From the NCBI GenBank assembly GCA_020161795.1, contig JAIUOR010000058.1, positions 1-47,403 of the forward strand: DNA of 47,403 nt, given 5' to 3'. Position 1 is the first letter of the stretch; each line of letters starts with the position of its first letter. The notes beneath the pieces are model-generated. The model saw only the letters and a program-made list of their open reading frames with translations, searched no databases and was not told the DNA's origin. A program made the position numbers and the translations under genes. This DNA is from Actinomycetota bacterium. GTDB taxonomy: Bacteria; Actinomycetota; Actinomycetes; Propionibacteriales; Propionibacteriaceae. Shown here piece by piece: positions 41,684 to 47,403 of this stretch.

Positions 41684-42520
41684 ATGTTCCGCCGCACCCG
41701 CTCAACCTCGACCGAGGCCGTACCGTGGAGCCGTCCCCGGCTCCTGCTCCTGCTCGGTGCCGTGACGGGTTTCACGCTGCTCCTGGTCGGGGGGTTGATC
41801 TTCGCCGGATGGCACGCATTCGTTGCGACCCCGGCTGACAGCGACGTTGACATCCCGGTCAATCCTGGCCCTGCACCCCACTCGGACCCAGTCGCAAGCC
41901 GGGACCAGATCGCCGCCCAGCCGATGCTGACGGTCGGCCGGGACGCCTCCTACACCCCCGACCCAGCGCTGATCCCGGCCGGAGTGATCCACATTCCACT
42001 GCCGGTCGATGGACGCGGTCCTGCCGGGGTCGCGACAGGTCTGCCACATACCCCCGAGGGTGCGGTCGCCCAACTCGCCGCGATCGAACAGCAGGTGCTG
42101 GAGGCGATGAGTCTGCCAGTCGCCCGACAGGTGTGGCAGGCATGGACGCTGCCCGGGGCTCCCGCGTTCGAGCAGTGGGAACTGACCCATAGTGTGCAGA
42201 GCTTCCTCGCCTCGGCCCGTCAGGCCGGCGATACCAAAGACACCACCACCGTGGTGACCGCCACTCCGGCGGCCGCCCTCATCAAGGGTGTGGATGGGCC
42301 GGACTGGGTGCTGGCTTGCGTGCTGCTGGATGTGCGGGCAGTCGTGGTCATCGAAGCGCGCATGGGGTACGGCCACTGCGCTCGGATGGAGTGGGCTGAG
42401 GGCCGCTGGCAGATCGCCTCGGGCGAGGCACCCGCTGTCGCTCCGTCGACGTGGCCCGGCTCGAAGCTCGCGGTCGAGGCCGGCTGGCTCACCTGGACCA
42501 CCGACGAGCGGCAGGGGTGA
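41684..42520 (+). CDS. VirB8/TcpC-like protein
   Basis: A 278-aa bitopic protein with one membrane segment at about 20-45 after a short basic start. The rest is external; the C-terminal half (AVAQLAAIEQQVLEAMSLPVARQVW, then LACVLLDVRAVVVIEARMGYGHCARMEWAEGRWQI) fits the NTF2-like VirB8/TcpC fold. VirB8 is a T4SS core part. ATG 41684 is just before the anchor; the frame extends to 41639 without a binding site. Confidence 0.75.
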   Translation: MFRRTRSTSTEAVPWSRPRLLLLLGAVTGFTLLLVGGLIFAGWHAFVATPADSDVDIPVNPGPAPHSDPVASRDQIAAQPMLTVGRDASYTPDPALIPAGVIHIPLPVDGRGPAGVATGLPHTPEGAVAQLAAIEQQVLEAMSLPVARQVWQAWTLPGAPAFEQWELTHSVQSFLASARQAGDTKDTTTVVTATPAAALIKGVDGPDWVLACVLLDVRAVVVIEARMGYGHCARMEWAEGRWQIASGEAPAVAPSTWPGSKLAVEAGWLTWTTDERQG

Positions 42521-42526
42521 GTCGCG

Positions 42527-43909
42527 GTGTTGCCCTTCAACCCCTTTGACATGTTGGGTTCGACGGCCGCCAAGGTCGGCGCCGATGTTTGGACGGCTGC
42601 CTGGTTGTCGGTCTGGAACGGCGGGCTGTGGGTGCTGCAGTTCGTGTTGGGCCTCCTGGACGACTGGCTCACCCCCGACCTCGGCGAGGCCGGACCCGGC
42701 CGGTCGCTGTATGAGGTGACCTGGTGGATGGCCGGTGTCTTGGTCGTGGTCGTCGGGATGTGGCAGATCGGCGTCGCCCTCCTGCAACGCGACGGCCGCG
42801 TGCTCGGTCGCCTCGCGGTCGGGCTGGGCCAGTTCATGATGGCCTGGGTGCTGTGGATCGGCTGGTGCGCAGCCGTGGTCGCCGGCGTGGGCGGTATCAC
42901 CCGCGGGGTGATGAAGACGCTGCTGGGAGTGGACAGCTGGTCGGCGTTCCAGCCCTGGCAGCCGTTCGAGGTCAAGGACGTCGCCGATGGAGGCGTGGCC
43001 GTCGTGCTCGGCCTGATGGGCCTGCTGATGTGGATCGCTGCCATCGGGCATCTGGTCGTGATCCTCGCCCGGGATGCCGCCTTGCTGATCCTGACCGCGA
43101 TCACCCCGGTCGCCGCCGCTGGTCTGGTCGGCGAGGGCACGAGGGCCTGGTTCTGGAAGAGCGTGCGATGGTTCCATGCCGCAGCTCTGACCCCGCTGTT
43201 GGTGGTGATCGTCACCGGCATCGGCATCCAGTTCGCCGGTGGCACCGCCGCCGGGCACACCAGCAGCATCCAGACCTCGATCGGGTCGGCGGTGCCGTCG
43301 ATCATTGTGATTGCGATCTCGGTGGTGGCTCCGTTGGCGTTGTTCAAGATGCTGGCGTTCGTCGATCCCGGGACGAGTTCGGGTGCGTCGATGCGGGCCG
43401 GAATGTCTGCGGCGGGCGGTCTGCAGGGGTTGCTGCGTGGCGGCGCTTCCTCCGGCAACGGGAGTGCCTCGCAGGCTTCCTCGTCCGGCCAGTCGCTGGG
43501 AGAATCCGGCGCCGAAGCCGCCACCACCACCAGATTCGCCACCGCTGCCCAAGGGGTGGCCGGCGCGCTCGGCCCCGTCGGCGCGGGAATCGCCGCAGGC
43601 CTGGGCGTGATGGCCCGGCTCGGCAGCTTCGGCGCCGCCTTGGGCATCGACGTCACCAACCAAGCAGGCATCGGACACCCCACCTACCAGCCCGACTACC
43701 TCGGCGGCCCCGTCGACCTGTCCTACCGCAACAACTGGTCCCAACCCACCTCACCCGACACCGACCGTGGCAGCAGCGGCAGCCCCTCCGAGCCGCCGCC
43801 TCCAGAGCGACCGATGCCAACCGCTGAGCCCTCTGGCGCGGCAGCCAAGGTCGCCCCCGAGGCCGCTGAGGCGGCAGCCGAGGCCGGACCGGCTGCCGCG
43901 GCGCTATGA
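42527..43909 (+). CDS. VirB6/TrbL-like polytopic channel protein
   Basis: A 460-aa protein with about six membrane segments in residues 20-310 (for example WMAGVLVVVVGMWQIGVALL, FMMAWVLWIGWCAAVVAGVG, HLVVILARDAALLILTAITPVAAAGLV, LTPLLVVIVTGIGIQ, SIIVIAISVVAPLALF). A Gly/Ser/Ala/Pro-rich C-terminal tail of 150 residues follows. That is the VirB6/TrbL layout; these form the inner channel. GTG 42527 begins after the VirB8-like gene. Confidence 0.78.
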   Translation: MLPFNPFDMLGSTAAKVGADVWTAAWLSVWNGGLWVLQFVLGLLDDWLTPDLGEAGPGRSLYEVTWWMAGVLVVVVGMWQIGVALLQRDGRVLGRLAVGLGQFMMAWVLWIGWCAAVVAGVGGITRGVMKTLLGVDSWSAFQPWQPFEVKDVADGGVAVVLGLMGLLMWIAAIGHLVVILARDAALLILTAITPVAAAGLVGEGTRAWFWKSVRWFHAAALTPLLVVIVTGIGIQFAGGTAAGHTSSIQTSIGSAVPSIIVIAISVVAPLALFKMLAFVDPGTSSGASMRAGMSAAGGLQGLLRGGASSGNGSASQASSSGQSLGESGAEAATTTRFATAAQGVAGALGPVGAGIAAGLGVMARLGSFGAALGIDVTNQAGIGHPTYQPDYLGGPVDLSYRNNWSQPTSPDTDRGSSGSPSEPPPPERPMPTAEPSGAAAKVAPEAAEAAAEAGPAAAAL

Positions 43910-43928
43910 GCAGAGACGAGGACGCGCG

Positions 43929-45434
43929 ATGACCATGGTGTACTCCGATTACTCCAAGGACCGGATTGGCTGGTTCTTCGGCCTGTCTGCGTGGAAGCTG
44001 GCCGTGCTCGTCGCGGCTGGGGCGCCGATGGTGGTCGCCCTGCGCGACCAACGCTGGGTTCTGCTGCTGGGGTGGGCCGCCGGATGGGCGCTGCTGCTGT
44101 TCCTGGTGGCCGTGCCGATCGCCGGCCGTTCTTCGACCAGCTGGCTGGCCGCCGTCGTCCGGTTCGGGCTCGGCAGAGCCTTCGGGTGGACGTCGTGGCG
44201 CAGCCGAGCCGCGACCGGCGTCAGAGTGGAGAGCGCCGACCTGCCGGGGGTGCTGGCCGGTATCGAAGTCCACGATGGCCCCCCGACCGGGCCTTCGAAC
44301 ACCCGGGTCGCGATCATCCAGGATCACGCCGCGGGCACCTGGGCCGCGACCGCCGCGATCGTCCACCCCGGTCTGGCGCTGGCCGACCCGGCCGAGCGCG
44401 CCCGCCACGGGGCCGGGCTGACCGCCCTGCTCAATGCCTGCGCCCGCACCGAGAAGATCAGCGAAGTGCTGTTCGTGATCCGGTCAGCACCGGAAGACGG
44501 AGCCGAACGCGAACAGTGGCTTCACGCCCACACCAGGGCCACCGCGCCCCCGCTCGCCCGGACGATCAACGAGCAACTGGCCCAGACGCTGAGCCGAGCC
44601 GGGCTGGCCACCGAGCTCTACATGACCATCGTCGCCACCGAGGCACGCCTTGCTCGCGACGCCCGCGAGTTCGGCTCCGGGATCGACGGACGCGCCCGCG
44701 CCCTGGGCATCTTGATGGCCGAAGTCGAAACCCAACTCCGCGACGGTCTGCAGATGACCGAGGTCACCTGGCTGACCTCCCCGCAGCTGGCGACCGCGGT
44801 TCGCACCGGATTCGCCCCCGGCGATCGTCCTGGCATCATCGCCGCACTGGCAGAACATCTCGCCAGCGAGAGTGTGAACGCCGACGTCCCCTGGGCGCTG
44901 GCCGGACCGTCGGGCGCACAACCTCAGATTCGCTCCTACCGACACGACGCCTGGGCCTCGGTGTCCTCGACCGTGCGCCTGCCCGCCCGCGGCGCGGTGA
45001 TCGGAGCCCTGATGCCCGTCATCACGCCCACCGAACCCGGCGAGCGCCGCAGCCTCCTGATCGCCTACCCGATCGTGTCCAGGTCCGCAGCCGAGCACCA
45101 GACACAGACCGGCGAGTTCTCCGCCGACATGGCCGAATCGCTCAAGGCCCGCATGGGCATGAAGACCCGCGCCAAAGAACGCCAGAACGCCGCTACCACC
45201 CGCCGCCTGGACGCCAAGCTGGCCTCCGGTGACGCTTTGATCCGGCCCTACGCTGTAGCAACAGTCACCGTCCCCGAAACCTCGAACGCCGCCGAGTTCG
45301 GCCGCCGCCTGGACGCCTCCATCCGGCGCGCCGGCTTCGTCCCGCAACGCCTCGACATCGCCCACGACGCCGGGTTCGCCGCCAGCAGCATCCCCCTCGG
45401 CATCAGCCTCGCCCGAACCGGGAACCGGCGATGA
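43929..45434 (+). CDS. SCO6880-type T4SS protein (PrgI-like / VirB4 N-terminal partner)
   Basis: A 501-aa protein. Two membrane segments near 18-36 and 42-66 resemble the PrgI-like anchor, and the soluble part (HAAGTWAATAAIVHPGLALADPAERAR, LNACARTEKISEVLFVIRSAPEDGAERE) fits the SCO6880 family, usual beside VirB4 in actinobacterial T4SS. It lacks a P-loop, so the ATPase is the next gene. ATG 43929; ATGA overlap with the VirB4-like gene. Confidence 0.82.
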   Translation: MTMVYSDYSKDRIGWFFGLSAWKLAVLVAAGAPMVVALRDQRWVLLLGWAAGWALLLFLVAVPIAGRSSTSWLAAVVRFGLGRAFGWTSWRSRAATGVRVESADLPGVLAGIEVHDGPPTGPSNTRVAIIQDHAAGTWAATAAIVHPGLALADPAERARHGAGLTALLNACARTEKISEVLFVIRSAPEDGAEREQWLHAHTRATAPPLARTINEQLAQTLSRAGLATELYMTIVATEARLARDAREFGSGIDGRARALGILMAEVETQLRDGLQMTEVTWLTSPQLATAVRTGFAPGDRPGIIAALAEHLASESVNADVPWALAGPSGAQPQIRSYRHDAWASVSSTVRLPARGAVIGALMPVITPTEPGERRSLLIAYPIVSRSAAEHQTQTGEFSADMAESLKARMGMKTRAKERQNAATTRRLDAKLASGDALIRPYAVATVTVPETSNAAEFGRRLDASIRRAGFVPQRLDIAHDAGFAASSIPLGISLARTGNRR

Positions 45435-46999
45435 GCCGCACAGGTCGGGGCGTCGACCAGCTGCTGTCCGACTTCGGCCACGACCTACCCGCCCTCGCGC
45501 CGCCGCCGAGCCCCGAACGCGAACCCCGCCTGTTCCGATCGGCCCCGGCCCGTGGCCCGGCGCAGGCGGGCTACGGCTGGTCGCCGGCATCAGCGCCGGT
45601 GTCAGTGTGGCGGATGAGCGCCGACCAAGCGCCCGCGCTATGGCCCCCTTTCCCGGCTCCAGCGCTGGCACCGCACGGTGCCCACATGGGAATCGACTTC
45701 TGGTCGGCTGCGAACTTCTTCTCCGACCCGGCCGGATGGGTGCTCGACCCGGCGATACCGGTCACCAATCCGAACCTGTTCGTTCTCGGGAAACCCGGTC
45801 AGGGCAAGAGCGCAACGGTCAAGGCGTTCTGCCTGCGCATGACCGCGTTCGGCTACCGGATCCTGATCGTCGGTGACCCCAAAGACGAGTACGAATCGCT
45901 CTGTTTTGCGCTCGGTGCGGAACCGATCGCGATCGGCGAGGGGCTGGGCAACCGCATCAACCCACTCAGCCTCGGACCTCTCGGGCAGGGCTGGGACCAG
46001 CTGCACGCCGAGGAGGCCCGGCTGCGCGCCACCGTTATCTTCGCCCGCTGGCTCACCCTGATCCGCGGACTGGTCGGCTCTCAGAAGATCGGCGAGGTCA
46101 ACGTGCCCTTCGGGCCGAGTGAAGAGACCGTGATCAGCGCCGCGCTCGCTACCCTCACCGGCTACGACACCGGAAACACCACCCTGGGTGAGACGACGAT
46201 CCCACAACTGTGGCACCTGCTCGACAACCCCCCTCGCGAGCTGGTGGACGGCTGTCACTACGCCTCCCTGCAACACTTCCTGGACTCCACCCGGCTGCTG
46301 CGCGACGCCCTCGGGATCCTCGTCAACGGCACCCTCAAAGGCCTGTTCGACGGACCCACCACCATCGACCTCGATTGGAATGCCCCGATCCAATCGTTGT
46401 CGCTGTCACGGCTGGAGGGCCTGGGCGACGAGGTGACGGGAATGGCGCTGATCTGCCTGAACAGCTGGGCACGGGCCATGCGAGAACTTGCCGAACCCGG
46501 TGACTCCCGGATCGTGGTCCGCGACGAGTCCTGGAAACAGATGCGCCTGGGCATCGACGCCATCAAGTCCTTCGACGCCGACCTGCGGCTATCGCGGCGC
46601 GACGGCGACATCCAGATCGCCGTCGCGCACCAACTGTCGGACTTCTCCACCGGCGGAGATACCGGATCGCAATCCCGGGCCATCGCCGAAGGGATGCTCC
46701 ACTTAGCCGACACCAAGGTCCTGCACGGCCAGGACCAGCACCCCGCCGAGCAACTCGACACCGCACTGAAACTCGGACCGATCGCCACCGACGTCATGGT
46801 CGGCTGGGCACGCCACGCCCGCGGACGCGCCCTGTGGTGCGTCGGCGACGGACGCTACAAGGTTCAGACCCTGCTCACCCCGGCCGAAATCGCGTTGACC
46901 TACACCAACCAGGCACTCAGCGCAGGTCGCGGCCAAGCCCCCGAGGGCGTCCAGAAGGCAAACAGCCCACACTCGGGCGGCGATGGCGGTGTGGCATGA
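45431..46999 (+). CDS. VirB4/TraC-like T4SS ATPase
   Basis: A 522-aa ATPase. Walker A GKPGQGKS is near residue 121, then IVGDPKDEYESLCFALGAEPIAIGEGLGNRINPLSLGP, and Walker B-like RIVVRDESWKQM near residue 357 keeps D-E. HQLSDFSTGGD follows, as in VirB4/TraC ATPases. It powers T4SS transfer with the SCO6880-like protein. ATGA overlap at both ends. Confidence 0.87.
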   Translation: MSRTGRGVDQLLSDFGHDLPALAPPPSPEREPRLFRSAPARGPAQAGYGWSPASAPVSVWRMSADQAPALWPPFPAPALAPHGAHMGIDFWSAANFFSDPAGWVLDPAIPVTNPNLFVLGKPGQGKSATVKAFCLRMTAFGYRILIVGDPKDEYESLCFALGAEPIAIGEGLGNRINPLSLGPLGQGWDQLHAEEARLRATVIFARWLTLIRGLVGSQKIGEVNVPFGPSEETVISAALATLTGYDTGNTTLGETTIPQLWHLLDNPPRELVDGCHYASLQHFLDSTRLLRDALGILVNGTLKGLFDGPTTIDLDWNAPIQSLSLSRLEGLGDEVTGMALICLNSWARAMRELAEPGDSRIVVRDESWKQMRLGIDAIKSFDADLRLSRRDGDIQIAVAHQLSDFSTGGDTGSQSRAIAEGMLHLADTKVLHGQDQHPAEQLDTALKLGPIATDVMVGWARHARGRALWCVGDGRYKVQTLLTPAEIALTYTNQALSAGRGQAPEGVQKANSPHSGGDGGVA

Positions 47000-47263
47000 A
47001 GACCGCGGTGCTGATCCTGACACCAGTGCTGGTGGTGCTGCTTGGTGTCCCGCTGTTCATGGTCACCACCCTCACCGTGGTGGCCGTCCCGGCGATCGCC
47101 GAACAGATACGGATCGACCCCTGCAGCGCGTTCCCCGACCAGGCCAACGTGACCGTGGCGGGTGCCGAAGAAGGCGGGATCGGGTTCGAGCTGCCCAAAC
47201 CCGGCACCCCCCGCCACCAGTCCCTGACCAGCCCCGCCCAAACCATCCCCGCCCGCATCAAAG
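46996..47263 (+). pseudogene. T4SS membrane protein (cell-wall-hydrolase-like) truncated by an IS
   Basis: The first 89 codons of a gene coupled to the VirB4-like gene by ATGA. A membrane segment at about 3-32, an external part with CSAF, then FELPKPGTPRHQSLTSPAQ, as in the transglycosylase/C40 peptidase partners found next in such operons. At 47264 the IS3 left end interrupts it; the frame runs to a stop at 47349 by chance. Lost function would weaken DNA transfer. Confidence 0.7.
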
Positions 47264-47403
47264 TGAACCGCCCCGGCGTGTCCGGAGACTCCAAACCTTG
47301 GGAAGGTTGGAGTCATGTCAGGAAGAACGAACAAGAGGTATCCGGCTGAGCTGAAGGCCAGGGCGGTGCGGATGTATGCCGAAATCCGGCCGGATCAGGA
47401 GAC
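47264..47403 (+). mobile_element. IS3-family insertion sequence, left end, partial
   Basis: The sequence changes at 47264 to TGAACCGCCCCGGCGTGTCC, the terminal inverted repeat type of actinobacterial IS3-family elements. A hairpin (47288-47313) and the start of OrfA at 47315 follow. The rest lies beyond the window. Confidence 0.8.
47315..47403 (+). CDS. IS3-family transposase OrfA, N-terminal part
   Basis: ATG 47315 begins MSGRTNKRYPAELKARAVRM and continues to the end of the window (29 codons). The R-Y-P-x-E-L-K-x-R-A-V-R-M pattern is the start of IS3 OrfA, a helix-turn-helix protein usually fused to the transposase by frameshift. Partial because the window ends. Confidence 0.85.
   Translation, partial: MSGRTNKRYPAELKARAVRMYAEIRPDQE

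Noticed and set aside
41702-43744. 680-aa minus-strand frame across T4SS genes
   Set aside because: Antisense to membrane proteins with clear segments; His/Arg/Gln-rich and without motifs.

Overview
High-GC DNA with strong third-position G/C, GTG starts and many ATGA/GTGA start-stop overlaps points to an actinobacterium. The order or genus cannot be fixed from the sequence. The window reads as two mobile-element segments flanking about 3.7 kb of ordinary chromosome.

Region 1 (1 to about 20.2 kb) is the end of an integrative element. It holds a DUF4062 protein, a SANT-like small protein, a very large MobF relaxase-helicase-primase fusion, an endonuclease/exonuclease/phosphatase-family enzyme, a DUF4236-like membrane protein, a three-gene operon containing a dead-looking M48 protease, a protein joining a gamma-glutamylcyclotransferase-like domain to a HEPN domain, a secreted nuclease lipoprotein, an ArdC-like antirestriction operon, a zeta toxin with an HTH antitoxin, and a tyrosine integrase at the right edge. 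Three transcription units in this region (relaxase, 10.4-kb operon, ArdC operon) share a conserved promoter-like element with fixed spacing.

Region 2 (20.26-23.95 kb) is chromosome: a GNAT acetyltransferase, a Bcp-type peroxiredoxin, a DUF3618 protein, tRNA-Lys, a DUF2249 protein, comEA, and a comEC cut off inside its conserved SGAN motif.

Region 3 (about 23.95-47.4 kb) is a second element. After a degenerate tRNA-Thr(CGT) it has a Tad/Flp-like operon (SAF protein, MinD-like protein, TadA-type ATPase, TadB, TadC, pilin and TadE/G-like proteins, a lipoprotein and an exported protein). A YhcG nuclease and a LysM protein with a BTAD partner separated by a frameshift follow. Next come an AbiEi-like/Fic fusion with spaced operators, an HTH regulator with palindromic operators, and a sigma-like HTH protein. 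A T4SS operon then follows (MinD-like, VirB2-like, VirB8-like, VirB6/TrbL-like, SCO6880-like, VirB4-like, cell-wall-hydrolase-like). The last T4SS gene is broken by an IS3-family element that runs off the window. The Tad and T4SS operons start with the same roughly 57-base leader, which suggests that one regulator drives both. The simplest reading is a conjugation apparatus made of a Tad-like pilus and a T4SS core, with regulatory and defence cargo between them.
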